From the NCBI GenBank assembly GCA_035772405.1, contig JAYKKM010000080.1, positions 2,648,501 to 2,712,500 on the forward strand: DNA of 64,000 bases. The letters run 5' to 3'. Positions 1 to 64,000 of the stretch are shown here, one piece after another. How positions within the stretch are numbered: the first letter of the stretch is position 1; every line of letters starts with the position of its first letter. Under the pieces are notes generated by a model that saw only the letters and a program-made list of their open reading frames with translations, was not told the origin of the DNA and ran no database searches. Source of the DNA: Chrysogorgia sp. JL179-B06 (taxonomy: Eukaryota > Cnidaria > Anthozoa > Scleralcyonacea > Chrysogorgiidae). A program made the translations under genes and the position numbers.

Positions 1-52999
<52,999 letters not shown>

Positions 53000-53249
53000 C
53001 TGAAGAAAAAGCATAAAGAACACATTTCGTTTGAATTATAAACAATTTACATATTAAACTAAGATTTTAATATGTAAAATAATCTTTTAAAGTTTTCATT
53101 TTGCCTACTAAAATCATCAATCTTCATAGGAAACTATCCATTCATTATTATTATTTTTATTTATAATTTTAATTGATTTGCCCATAAATTTACATATACT
53201 GTACATATATCTAAAAAATATTAATTACTAACGCATATAGATGAAACAT

Positions 53250-53510
53250 TATGCACCTATCAATGTTAAGCTGCAGGGAGGGGAGGCCGGGCATACCCAG
53301 GGGATTTGATTCGAAATTTTAATTTTTTGTCAAATATCCCACCCTGCGAACTTATTCAAAACTCATGAGATCAAATCCCCTCTTATTAAAACTTCGTTCT
53401 CTAGTTCGCGCTGATCAAATTGCACCACCACGGGAATCAATCATGTGCCAAATCCCCTGGGTATGCCCGGCTTCCCCCCCCCCCCCGCTTAACATTGATA
53501 TGTGCATTAA
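53250..53510. mobile_element. Foldback MITE with 14-C run
   Basis: 'CACCTATCAATGTTAAGC' to 'GGGCATACCCAGGGGATTTG' (53253-53310) pairs with 'CAAATCCCCTGGGTATGCCC' to 'GCTTAACATTGATATGTGC' (53449-53505). The right arm holds a run of about 14 C at 53475-53488; the left arm has GGGAGGGG there. Confidence 0.82.
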
Positions 53511-53849
53511 TAGTCTTTTTATCGAAGATCTTTAGATTTAGTTGGAATATAAATTAATTAAGACATAATTTGAAGCTACTCAGGCTTAAACGTAACTTTA
53601 AAAGATACTCGTGAACGTAACTTGAAAAGTTACTGTCAATGACCGAACATGTTTCGACAATCCAATCTAGTGTATCAGGGATGATCGTTGTAAGGTTAGG
53701 ATCCCTATTTATAGCATCATAGAACCGATGATGACGTTATGTAATAATAAGATGCAAAAAGCTTCCGGTAGTAGACTATCGGTTTAGGCTAAAAGGGATG
53801 ACTCAAAAGGACCTTTCTGTTTTTGTTTGGTCTTTATTTTTGGTTAGGT

Positions 53850-53995
53850 TAGTATAGCTACGGTTAGGATTAGGTTTATGGTTAGGATCAAGGTTAGCGT
53901 TAGGGTTAGGGTTAGGGTTAGGGTTAGGATTAGGTTTATGGTTAGGATCAAGGTTTGGATTTGGGTTAGGATTATTATTGGGATTAGGGTTAGAC
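53850..53995. repeat. Interstitial telomere-like (TTAGGG)n block
   Basis: About five exact TTAGGG units at 53900-53930 inside a longer run of variants (GGTTAGGATCAAGG, GGTTAGGATTAGG). TTAGGG is the usual metazoan telomere repeat. Confidence 0.85.
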
Positions 53996-53999
53996 TAGT

Positions 54000-54908
54000 T
54001 CTTGAAAATGAGAAGGTCCTTTTAGCCTTCACCTAGACTATCATCGAGATTCAATGAGGGAGGCGCTATTAATATGCCAAACCTCCAGAAATGAAATAAA
54101 CCCATGTTCTGAAAAGAACTGTTTTAAAACTAAAGATGAGGAAGATGCATTTCGGCAGACAACATGTCGATCAAGTGCTGCACGTCTGCTAAAGAAAAGT
54201 ATGGGGTAACTTGTATTTATAGTTAACGAAAAGTCCAGTTAAGACAGGCGAACATGCGTCATGACGGTGTGTTCCTAAAATAATGAGGTTTTAAAAACAA
54301 ATTAATTTTGTATCTGTTATAACTAGATGTAAATAGATTCCAACATCTTCAATTTAAAGGGGGAATGGCACATAGCAAATATCCGGAAATTAGTGTCATT
54401 GTAAGGGTGAAATTAGTGTCATTGAGAATTTGACAGGTACTGTCGAGAAATGGCAGAATGACAGTGAATGACTGTGTCTTGATGACATTGTCTTCTTTGC
54501 TGTTGGCGTGACGGAACAATTTTTCGGCGTATGGTAGTAGGAACGTATTGTTCTGTCACCAAATCATTGAGCTGGTGTACCTACGTAGAGAGCACTTACA
54601 CTCGCATTTAAATATATATAGATAACAAAGCTTGATGATAAAACAGGTAAAACATCTTTGGGAGTAGGCGGCTAAATTTTCTTAATTGGCTATATAGTAA
54701 TATATATATATATATAATAGTAACCTCAGCTGTTTCTCGAATTGTTCCGAAATTTACAAATCCCCAGTAATTTTAAGTAAATTGGTCATTTGTTAGGTCA
54801 AATTGGGACGAGAATAAGAAGCACCTGATAAGTTGTCTGCCGAAATGGATCGAGCTCATATGAATTTTTAAATAGTTATTTTCAGAACTTGGGGTTATTT
54901 CGTTGGGG

Positions 54909-54943
<35 letters not shown>

Positions 54944-55000
54944 GGTTGTCACTCGTATACGAGCATGCATGACCACTTCATTGTAATCATATTAGTTACT
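54000..55000. other. Intergenic or upstream-intron sequence, nothing recognised
   Basis: Only a (TA)n tract at about 54907-54940. No exon with acceptor, donor and Cys pattern was found. Confidence 0.35.
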
Positions 55001-56123
55001 AGTAGGCAGTTACAATGCAGCTTCTACATTTCTAATGTGGGCCCGAAGGTGACTTTTCAGACCAGATAGGGAACGAGATGTAAAACCACATTCGGTGCAT
55101 ATATGTCCATCAGGAACATAGTTTGTGTTGTTTGATTTTTTTGAAATGACGCTTTAGATTTGCAAGTTTTCCCACATATTTGAAATGCAAAGCCAACACC
55201 TATAGTGTACTCAATTGGAGGGTGGGTGGAGTGTGCCCTTTGGTGAGATTTAAGACCAGCATTGGATAGACAGACTCTGTTGCATGAAGGACAAGAAAGA
55301 AAGGCTGATTCGCAGTGCTGAAAACGTTTTGGTCACCTATCATGACTGCTCGCTTCAGATTTGCATGCTGAACCCGATTGTCCTCAAAAAGTTTCACTAT
55401 CTCACGGATTGTCCTCCTATCCTCCAGCTCTGCCGCTCTAATGCAAGCTTTTCCCAGTCATCACAACTAATGTCAACTTTATTCAGTGTCTCTTTGAGTG
55501 AGTCATTCGATGTGTAGCATATATGTTACCCAAGTTTCAGATGTAAAGAGTAAAGATGTTAGAGCAAAGGCACGATAGACCATAATCTTGTTGCATAATT
55601 TGATGCAATGCTGCGACCATACCCTTTTCTCCAGTTTTCCAAAAGCAGCTGCTTTTTGAATTCTGGAACATATTTCACTATCAAGTGAGCCTGTATGGTG
55701 TAAAGTACTTCGAAGATACACAAACTTCTCAACAACTTTCAAAGCCTTTCCCTTTACGTATATTTATGGTGTAAAGTACTTCCAAGATACACAAACTTCT
55801 CAACAACTTTCAAAGCCTTTCCCTTTACGTATATTTATGGTGTCTGATAAAGCCTGCATGGAGCTGGTTGGTACATTACAACTGTCTTTTTCTGGTTGAT
55901 AGCAAGTCCAAAGGCATCAGCAGTTGCATCAAAGGCGTTTATTTATAAGGGACTGCAGGTCGTCTTCAGTATGGCTCACCAAGTCTGCATCATCAGTATA
56001 GAGAAAATCTCTAATCAACGAGTGAAACACTTTAGTTTTAGCACGGAAACGAGTCAAGTTGAAAACATTACCAGTTGAGCGATATCGAATGTATATTCCA
56101 CTAGTATTATCTTTGAAAGCCAC
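55000..56123 (-). mobile_element. LINE relic: RT C-terminus followed by C2H2 zinc fingers
   Basis: Reading down: 'FLYTDDADLVSHTEDDLQSL' (YxDD block with T), 'VVEKFVYLRSTLHHTGSLD', 'SRIQKAAAFGKLEKRVW', 'IMVYRAFALTSLLFTSETWV', then 'CPSCNRVCLSNAGLKSHQRA' and 'HICTECGFTSRSLSGLKSHL'. Known: one large LINE group has C2H2-type fingers after the RT. Stops and a ~64-bp tandem duplication (55755-55820 repeats 55692-55750) show decay. This could be the 3' counterpart of the relic at 28200. Confidence 0.78.
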
Positions 56124-56159
56124 TTATATACGGTATCATAGTACCACTTATAGTATACG

Positions 56160-56340
56160 GTGTTTTCAACGCCGAAAAGCATTCTCTCTACTTAACAAAA
56201 GATCTGAGCTCGTGTCCAAGTGTCGTCATGAAAATAAATTTTATGCAACCAATGTCAAATCCGCGCCTACTTAAGCTTGTTCTGGTTCACAATATTGTAG
56301 TCTGAAGATCGATCACCCAGGAGCGTGAAACTATACGAGT
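56160..56340 (+). mobile_element. Penelope-like element tail fragment
   Basis: 'FSLLNKRSELVSKCRHENKF' is near-identical to 'NLLNKRSEIISKCRHKNKF' of the element at 42380-43455. It is followed by the tail 'CTGAAGATCGATCACCCAGG' and 'AGCGTGAAACT'. Same lineage, only the last codons and 3' UTR remain. Confidence 0.75.
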
Positions 56341-56816
56341 AACTGTTTTAAACCTTTTAAACTTAATAGCCACTCTGTGGTGCCGCGATATTTATCGCAC
56401 GAATTGTCAGAAAAACATGACACGGCTTGCATTACGAGCAAGGGAATTTGGGAACGAACAAAAATTGGTCCTGGGCATGCACCTGAGAGTATACCGTCGT
56501 GGATGATAAGAAAAAGGTTAATTGCTAAAGAATTCTGTTGCATAAAAAGAAAGCGTAGACTTCTGATTCTTGGCCGAAAATAAATTACTCAGCGCTTTGT
56601 AAACTACTACGTTGCATGCAACTGCTTTCCATTTTCCCAATTTTTATATTATCTTAATAATTTACAAAACGCCATTACATCTCAAATATACGTGCGATAG
56701 TTATAAAATGTCGGCGAGAAGGATGCGATATTCTAAAGACGAATACCCAACTAATATCCCCATAATAATATTCGTCAGACATTATAACTATGAATATGAA
56801 AAATATATGATGTTTA

Positions 56817-56882
56817 ATTGTTCTGACCATGTCTCAATAGATCAGTGGTTAGAGCTCCAATGCGTTGATTTGGAGACCTCCG
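56817..56882 (+). repeat. Truncated tRNA-like head, SINE family 3
   Basis: 'TTCTGACCATGTCTCAATAG' and 'ATCAGTGGTTAGAGCTCC', related to 42275-42360. The B-box is missing. Confidence 0.5.
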
Positions 56883-57060
56883 GATATCATTTATAGACCC
56901 GGAGCGATAGATATCATTTGTAGACCCGGAGCGAGGGGAATTCGACGAAATATTACCCCGAGGGAAGATATATCCCGAGAGCGAAGCCAGAGGGATTATC
57001 ATCCTGAGGAGTAATATTTCGACGAATTTCCGAGCGGAGGGTCTATAAATTATATATTAT
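56880..57060. repeat. Inverted repeat with 'GACCCGGAGCGA' and 'CGACGAAATATTAC'
   Basis: 'ATTCGACGAAATATTACCCC' at 56940 against 'GAGTAATATTTCGACGAATT' at 57008, and 'TTTATAGACCCGGAGCG' at 56890 against 'CGGAGGGTCTATAAAT' at 57033. Confidence 0.75.
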
Positions 57061-57329
57061 ACCGAAACAATCTTGAACGCTGTCTTGCAATATATTATGT
57101 GTAATAGATGCATCATGGACAGCCGATCTGTATGACTGTATGGGATTTACAAGTCGAGCCGAAGACGAGCTATTGGAGGCTGTACCTCCGCAATATTTGA
57201 TGCGGATCTCCACGAAAACGAGCTATCGGCCATATTTATGACATATTTATGACAAAATATAATGTGACATATTTATAACAAAATATAATAAAAAATATAA
57301 TATAATTCGGCCATATTTATGACAAAATA

Positions 57330-60300
57330 TAATGAATGACCTACTTCAGACTTCGATCAAATGGACGACGCCGGGAGGTATATTATAGCTGTAGATCGTT
57401 TGAATTGGACGATCTTGAGGTACGTTGGTACACAAAAAATCGCTCTCATGTCATCAAAGGAAGTAACAGCGATTTTATGAAACAACAACTGCGAGATATC
57501 GCATCCGCAAACGAAATTTCTGTTGAGACTGACAACGTTGAAGAAGAAGGCGACTATGAAGACACCTACATCGAACTTGATGATAATACCATCAACGAAA
57601 CCGCCTATTTAGCAACTCTGTCTTCAGTTAATACAATACTTAAGAAGATGGAAACGCTAGAGAAGAAAGTCGACAGGAAGTGTAATGATCTTACTGATGA
57701 GATCGATAAACTGAAAGAGGGCGACATTTAAATCTGAATTATCGAGGGAATATTTAGAACATATTGTCCAAGAAAACCGAGATCTGAAAGCCGAGAACAA
57801 GTCACGAATGGAGCGTGCAACTAACTTGTCCGATCATTATGTCTGATCTCAACACCAAGGTCAAGGAGATCGAAGAAGAGAAAATGTGTTTAACGACAGC
57901 CGTAAGAATTCTACAAACAGATGAATTTGGAAATACGCACACGGCCAACGAAGAAAATTGGAAAACAGTTTATAGCAGTAGAACGAAACCTCGATGTGAG
58001 AAGCCTAGAAATGTACCATCTGACAGACGAGAAACTGATAAAGCGAACTTTAACAGCTGATATTCCGTCTTTAAAGGGACACTCCGGCCCAAATACAAAT
58101 GCAGGTTCATATGAAAGATCTTACTGACTTTAGTTTATTTGCAAAGTTTCAGCATTCCTATCAATTTAGTTGAGAAGATATTGCTAGTTGAAGTTGAAAA
58201 TTTGTGGATTTTGACGCCATATTGGTTTTGAAAATATGACGTCATTGAGTGATTCTTTATCGTCAGTGGAGTTGTTTTGATGGCGATCACATAGTGATAG
58301 TTATTGTGAATGGTCTTTGGACGAAAATTAGTCGAAATAAACTATTTAGTTCATCATGCAGGAAAGTAGAGGAGCTTCTTAGGCATAATACGAGATCACG
58401 TCACTCAGTGACGTCATATTTGAGAAACAAAATGGCGTCGAAATTGGACAAACTCTCCAACTTCAACTAGCCACATCTTCTTAACTAAATTGATAGGAAT
58501 ACTGAAACTTTGCAAATAAACTAAAGTCAGTAAGATCTTTCATATGAACTGCATTTGTATTTGGGCCGGAGTGTTCCTTTAATGTCAGTGATAGTGAAGA
58601 AGATGAAAGTCAGACATCAATTAACCGCGAAGCTGTTCGACAAGAGCAGGTCAACAACAAATCGACGAAGAAGCCCAAGAACAAACAGAGCGTGCTAGAT
58701 GGCCAAGCAGTTAAAGAAACAATCAGCCAAATAATAATCAGAACGATAAGACCGACAAGCCACCACCAACAACGACAGTAATTATAGGCGATTCAATGAT
58801 AAAACACCTGGACTGCAGGAGATTAGGATGCTCTGTAAAGAACAAAAACCAAAACAAACGAATTTCTGCCGAGACATACAGAGGAGAAAAACGGACGCCA
58901 TTCAACACCATATCAAGCCGTGCTTGGGACGAATGACATAAAAGAAAAACATCCTGAGGAAACAGCAAATGGAATCGAAAAAGTTTGCAAAATAATCAAG
59001 AAAGAAAGCCCCAATACAAAGATCATAATATAGGAATTGATAATGAGGCTAGATAAACCTGCGTATAAAGAGAAAATTACGGAGGTAAATAACATTTTAT
59101 TAAATTATTGTGAACAAAATGACTGGGGTTTTATTGCCCACAAAAATATTGACTCAAAACATTTAAATATGTATGGTGTTCATTTAAACAGAAGCGGAAC
59201 AGCAGCACTGGCTAGAGATATCTTGACATATCTTAACTCAGAAAATGAACAATATTGAAATTCTATAGCCCTTGAGAATAGCCAATGCAACACAAATAAT
59301 GTTGGTCATGATAATTTGAATACTAGAAAACAAATAGATGCAGAAATAACTAAACAGAGTAATCAAACAAAATCAGCCGCATCAAGATATAAAACACAAC
59401 AAAGGGATTTACAATGTAGCCCATTTAAATATTAGAAGTTTAATAAAAAATATTGAACAGTTCAGAATATATCATCAACACTGTCGTTTTGATGTTATAT
59501 GTTTAAATGAAACTATGTTAGATAATTCTGTGTCAGATCATGAAGTTAAAATAAATGGATATGAAATTATCCGTAAGGATAGAAATAGACATGGTGGTGG
59601 TGTAGCTATGTACATCAGAGATTCAATCAACTATAAACATAGATCTGATCTAGATCATGAAGGTCTAGAGATCATAACTGCTGAAGTTTTTAAACCTAAA
59701 GCTAAGTCTTTCATTATCAACTCGTGGTATCAGCCACCAGCTACGGCACTTGCATGGGTAATTGACAAATATGAAGAGTGTGTCAGAAAAATGGACTCTG
59801 AAAACAAAGAAATTGTCTTGATAGGAGACTTGAATTGTGATTGGACGCATTACAAAAGTAACAATATATCTCCTCAAACAAGAAAGCTTTTTGACCTGAC
59901 AGAATTATTTCAATTTGAGCAACTAATAAAGGAACCCACAAGGGTAACTGAAATATCAAGTACCATGATTGACTTGGCTTTCAGCAACAGACCTGAGCTT
60001 ATATAGTTAGAACTAGCGTTGAGCATATTGGAATAAGTGACCATAGCCAAATTATTGTTACCAGAAAAATATAAATTCCAAGAAAAGAACCGAAAATTGT
60101 TAAAACTAGACAGTTTAAAAATTATAATGTCTATGCCTTTAGGGCAGACTTGGATGAGATTCTTCAGACACTATCAAGTGGGGAGACCGTGACCCAAATG
60201 TTCTATGGCGGGAGTGGAAAACAACATTTTTATATGTAGCTGATATAATGCACGCACCATCGGTAACTCGTAAGGTTAGAAGTGAGTATGCTCCTTGGCT

Positions 60301-61935
60301 TACAGATGCAATAAAAAAGTATATGTATCATAGAGATTTTTTAAAGAAAAAGGCCATAAAAACAGGGTCAACATATACACATCAAGCATTCAAAAGAGCA
60401 AGAAATGATTTAAACAAACTGATTAAAAATACCAAAGCGAATTACTATATGAATGCTCTTAACAAAAATATAAAAAATCCAAAGGAAATGTGGAAAACAA
60501 TCAATACATTTTTTAGTGAGATTGGTCCACAATTAGCTGATAATTTACAAGAAAGTAGCACATTACCAAGTGATTATATTACCCCAAGTTGTTCTAAGTT
60601 TGAGATTCAAACCGTTACAACAGCAGAAGTATTTAAGTCCATTTCCGCAATTAAAGTTACTAAAGCATCAGGCCAGGACGGGATCTCACCCAAAATGTTG
60701 AAGGAATCGGCCGACATTATAGCCATTGACATACTCTCTCAGGAGCAAGCTGGGTTTAGAAAGAACTACTCCACACAAACTTCGCTCCTTTCTGCCACTA
60801 ATAATTGGTTAATTAATATGGACAAAGGATACTTAAATGGAGTGATCTTTCTGGACCTAAAAAAGCTTTTGACTGTGTAAACCATGACATTTTAATTAGA
60901 AAAATGGCTCTTTATGGCTTCAGTGAACACACGCTGGATTGATTTACATCATACCTTTCTAATAGAATCCAAATTTGCAAAGTCGAACAAGTCTTATCAA
61001 AACAAGAAATTATCAAATGTGGAGTTCCACAAGGCTCCACTTCCTTAGGGCCTTTGTTATTCTTAATATATATTAATGATTTGCCAAATTGTCTTCTGCA
61101 ATCTACCGCCAGTATGTTCGCTGGTGATACAAACGTAACGACAAAAGGAAAGTCAGTTGTTGAAATTGAAAATATATTAAATATAGATTTAGATAAGATT
61201 CATCAATGGTTGTTAACAAATAAATTAACCTTAAATAAGGAGAAAACTGAGTATATGATCATTGGCTCAAGACAAAGACTTGCAACTGTAGATAATGACC
61301 CAAATATAAAACTAGGGGAAACTCATATTAAAAGAATAAGACAGACAAAGACATTGGGTATTATTGTAGATGAACAACTTTTATGGAAAGACCATGTCAA
61401 TAATGTTGTTACTAAAGCTTCGAAAGGAATCGGTATGCTTCGTCGCATGAAAAAGTTTGTTCCTAAACCAATATTGATAAATGTGTACAATGCTATAGTT
61501 CTCCCACATTTTGACTATTGTAGTCTTGTTTGGGAGAATTGAAGTATTGGTCTACAATAAACATTGCAAAAAATGCAAAATAGGGCATAGGGCAAAATAG
61601 CGAACGTGCTGGGGGAATTAGGCTGGAAATCGTTGGAAGACAGAAGGAAATATAATAAATTATTATTTATGCATATAAAGTAAAACACAACACACTTCCA
61701 AATAGCATGACCAGCATGTTTAGTGTTAACAACAATTCAATATATATAGTCTACGCAGTAATAACACTGACTACGCCTTACAAAAACCCAATACAAATTT
61801 TATGAAGAAAAGTATTGCTTATTCTGGTGCTAGTCTGTGGAATAATCTGCCAAAAGATACTAAAAGAAATAAATGCTCACTAAAGCAGTTCAAGGCTATT
61901 CTCTCGAGCAACTAAGTCTAAGTATATTCAGTTAA
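57330..61935 (+). mobile_element. CR1/L2-like LINE, near full length but broken
   Basis: In order: ORF1 (57336-59258) with a coiled-coil-like 'KKMETLEKKVDRKCNDL', an SGNH-type 'VIIGDSMIKHLD' (58776) and 'HLNMYGVHLNRSGTAALA'; an APE-type endonuclease (59395-60006, 'NVAHLNIRSL', 'NETMLDNS', 'LIGDLNCDW', 'STMIDLAFSNR'); RT linker and RT (60248-61542, 'QAGFRKNYSTQ', 'GVPQGST', 'MFAGDTNVT' in place of FADDTN, 'KTLGIIVDEQLLWKDHV'); and a C-terminus with 'GASLWNNLPKDTKRNK' (61830). Defects: a TTAA MITE inside ORF1, a stop near 60004, loss of the first RT blocks near 60720, frameshifts at ~60870 and ~61040, and FAGD for FADD. Confidence 0.88.
58075..58578. mobile_element. TTAA-flanked foldback MITE, copy 3, inserted in LINE ORF1
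   Basis: TTAA at 58071-58074 and 58579-58582. Termini as in copies 1 and 2. LINE ORF1 sequence lies on both sides, so the MITE is younger than the LINE copy. Confidence 0.9.
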
Positions 61936-62034
61936 TGGTTTTGTAGTTTTAAATAGATTTTAGTTAAGATTATGTACATTTGTTTATTTTTTTGTCTGTT
62001 GTATATTATTTATATCCTGTAATTATTTAATTAA

Positions 62035-62885
62035 TGTATGTAGGTAGGTAGGTAAATCTTTATTTAAAAAATAACACGCTAGCCCCAACAACAATAGCTG
62101 ATTTCCATGAGGGGCGTGTTCACACACAAAAAATACTATAACACAAGTAGAAATTATAGGTATAAAAAACTAAACTAAAAACTACATTAACTAACTATAT
62201 ACACAAGATAAGAGCAAGAAGAGGAAGTGAAACACGAATCAAGGCCTAATATAGTTTTTAAAAGAGTGAAGAGTCTCCGCAGTCTTCGCTTCACAAGATA
62301 GTTTATTCCATAGCATAGCACCACTATATTTAAATGTCTTTTTTAAAAATTCTTTTCTAGGTTTTGGAATTGTCAAGTCTGTTAAATTATTGCGAAGATT
62401 ATAAGTATCTTGACTAATACTTCTTCTCACGAATGTGTTCCCAAGGCTAGGTGCGGTATGAGCATTAAGTATCTTATAGACCAATATTGATTTAGCATAG
62501 GATCGTCTCGTATCAAGCGTAGCCCAAGAAAGAGTGTCAAGCACATCGATCGATCTTACCTCGTAGGTAGCGCCTGTTAATACTCTAGCGGAACGAGATT
62601 GGAATCTTTGTAATTTATCCTTTAGAATTTTACCGCAATTATCCCAGAGAGGGCAACAGTATTCAAGATATGGTTGGACCAGAGCTTTATAAACAGTTTC
62701 TAATGTATCGTTCGGAACAAAATTCTTCATACGTCTCATCGCTCCAATGCTCGCACTGGCCTTTTTACAAATCGTCTCAATATGTTTATCCCAACTAAGT
62801 TTATCATCTAGCTCCACCCCTAAACATTTGTGTGTAATTACTCTTGAGATAGGAGTATTATTAATCGTAACAAGATGTATTATTG
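62035..62885 (-). mobile_element. LINE 3' relic, tail to tail with the preceding LINE
   Basis: A 192-codon minus ORF (62817-62239) begins 'ELDDKLSWDKHIETICKKAS' and continues 'GAMRRMKNFVPNDTLETVY', 'LVQPYLEYCCPLWDNC', 'LQRFQSRSARVLTG' and 'YSGAMLWNKLSCEAK'. Upstream in frame: 'VITHKCLGV'. This is the RT thumb and C-terminus of a CR1/L2-like LINE, well preserved. The tail has TATGTAGGTAGGTAGGTA at 62036-62053. Confidence 0.85.
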
Positions 62886-62949
62886 GTACAAACGGCCCCT
62901 TGGAAACCAGATGCCTACGCGCTCTGAAGGGCTACCGTTTTTAAATAAG

Positions 62950-63260
62950 TTTAAACTGTACAAATTTGGCGCGAGGGGAAAAAAAGCGGGGAAAACCGAA
63001 GGCGCGAGGCGAAAAACCGTTTTTTTCTCGCCTTGGCATCCGCGTCACATATTCCGGATCGGGTACAGCCTCCAAACTCTCCAAAACTCTAAATATTTGG
63101 CAGACAACCTCCAAAACCTCTGGTGCCCAGGGTATCAAAGAAGCGACCAGTTACATCCTTTTTTGGTGAGTTCTGAAAACCTCCAGATTTTACGCCAAAT
63201 CAGAAGTGATATTTTAGATGTGTTCGATTTAACACGGACAAGTAGAATTATTAACTTTTA
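62950..63260. other. Unrecognised short ORFs, possible MITE
   Basis: 'GGCGCGAGGGGAAAAAAAGC' and its inverse 'CGTTTTTTTCTCGCC' sit 40-80 bp apart, suggesting a foldback end. Overlapping small ORFs on both strands have no family features. Confidence 0.35.
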
Positions 63261-63469
63261 GCAGTTATCAGTGTAAATTAATTTCAAACTACCAAATTTA
63301 AGACTCACAAATAATCTAATGTTGATGTTAAATGTTTTGTTTATATGCAACTTTAATCAACGAGAGAATACCAAAGACATAAATTTATTAAAATGTCATC
63401 ATGTTTTCATTTCGTAATGAGAGTGCGTTATTAACGGAGGACTAATAGCTGACCAGGGTCGTTTTGGTA

Positions 63470-63620
63470 TTTCGCTATTCGAATTTCGCTACGATCGCTC
63501 AATTTTAAAACCGGCGATCGTAGCGATCGCGGCGATCGTCACGTTTCCATATAATCGCTACGATCGCTGCGATCGATCAATTTTAAAACCGGCGATTGTA
63601 GCGATCGTCATGGACGAAGT
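63470..63620. repeat. Cluster of GCGATCG-type palindromes
   Basis: About ten CGATCG-containing words such as 'GCGATCGTAGCGATCGCGGC', 'CGCTACGATCGCTGCGATCG' and 'CCGGCGATTGTAGCGATCG' in 150 bp, with 'CAATTTTAAAACCGGCGAT' repeated. It is much GC-richer than its surroundings. Confidence 0.75.
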
Positions 63621-63764
63621 AAACAAAGACAACTTTCTTTTACTATCGCAAGCACAGCTTTTTATTCTAGTTGCTCTTATCATGTGTCGAATCTACAGTA
63701 ATACACATTAGGTTCGACAAAATTCGACGTCGGTTTCAAACATCGAATTTATCATGTGTCGAAC

Positions 63765-63990
63765 GTATAATCAGCCTCCCGTAAAAAGAACTCGTTCGGA
63801 TTGCATTTTAAAAGTACTGCCTTGAATCTCGTCCCAGTTTGTTTGGACGAACTTGCGCCAAGGAAACATCGTTTTTGAGTTCGACAGATATTTCGAATGA
63901 GAGAAGAGCTTGAAGCTTTTCACACTCTCGTCCCTCACGGCCTCAGCTTCGGGCACAGCTACGTCTTCAAGACAGATACATTTACAGCTA
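63765..63990 (-). CDS. Unrecognised partial ORF at the right edge
   Basis: A minus frame reads 'CLEDVAVPEAEAVRDESV', 'KSFKLFSHSKYLSNSKTMFP', 'WRKFVQTNWDEIQGSTFK' and 'MQSERVLFTGG' then stop. The composition is protein-like and the frame extends beyond its first ATG, perhaps to the edge. It could be the last exon of another gene or a transposon protein. No function assigned. Confidence 0.35.
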
Positions 63991-64000
63991 TTTACATAAA

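Noticed and set aside
62875..63261. 128-codon plus ORF and overlapping ORFs
   Set aside because: Open on both strands over a GC-rich foldback-like segment; no motif.

Overview
This window looks like nuclear DNA of an animal. It is AT-rich and intron-rich, with long (TA)n tracts, non-LTR retrotransposons of several kinds, Penelope-like elements with GIY-YIG endonucleases, tRNA-derived SINEs, many foldback MITEs and a short interstitial TTAGGG block. A marine invertebrate, possibly a cnidarian, would fit, but the species call is inference and weak. I see no bacterial operons, rRNA genes or CRISPR arrays.

The main result is one large host gene on the minus strand, running from about 53.0 kb down through the left edge. 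I assembled 21 small exons (87 to 292 nt), most of them without an ATG. Each has splice-like borders and every junction keeps the reading frame. Together they give about 1,131 residues, open at both ends. In protein order: a Cys-rich N-terminal stretch; three tandem copies of a beta-rich module built around a 'VGD...G...V...T...LED' pattern; a polybasic RRRRKR site; a long region of about 260 residues with few cysteines; a dense Cys-rich 'DGSCxC...CPDGS' region; an EGF-like segment; and a von Willebrand factor type D (VWD) domain starting GDPHLETLDG and ending with a CifDi-like motif at the window edge. It should be an extracellular or matrix protein. I do not recognise it as a named gene.

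Most of the rest lies in introns of this gene or upstream of it and is mobile or repetitive. Left part (0-26 kb): a tandem and inverted cluster of tRNA-derived SINEs, a second SINE family, a MITE, an internally deleted restriction-like-endonuclease retroelement that keeps a 302-residue ORF, a ~1.5 kb polypyrimidine minisatellite of 12-bp units, a four-copy 230-bp satellite, a Penelope tail and a GIY-YIG Penelope relic embedded in (TA)n. Middle (26-48 kb): degraded LINEs, a second restriction-like-endonuclease element, a second Penelope lineage, and a ~2 kb TTAA-flanked foldback with a 34-bp loop that itself carries a 241-bp element. Right part (48-64 kb): foldback MITEs, a TTAGGG block, a minus-strand LINE relic with C2H2 fingers, a long CR1/L2-like LINE on the plus strand (ORF1 with GDS motif, endonuclease, RT) split by a TTAA MITE, and a minus-strand LINE relic meeting it tail to tail.

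No promoter, first exon or polyadenylation site of the VWD gene is in view. The gene seems to have expanded to at least 53 kb by insertion of mobile elements into its introns, while the exons stayed intact.
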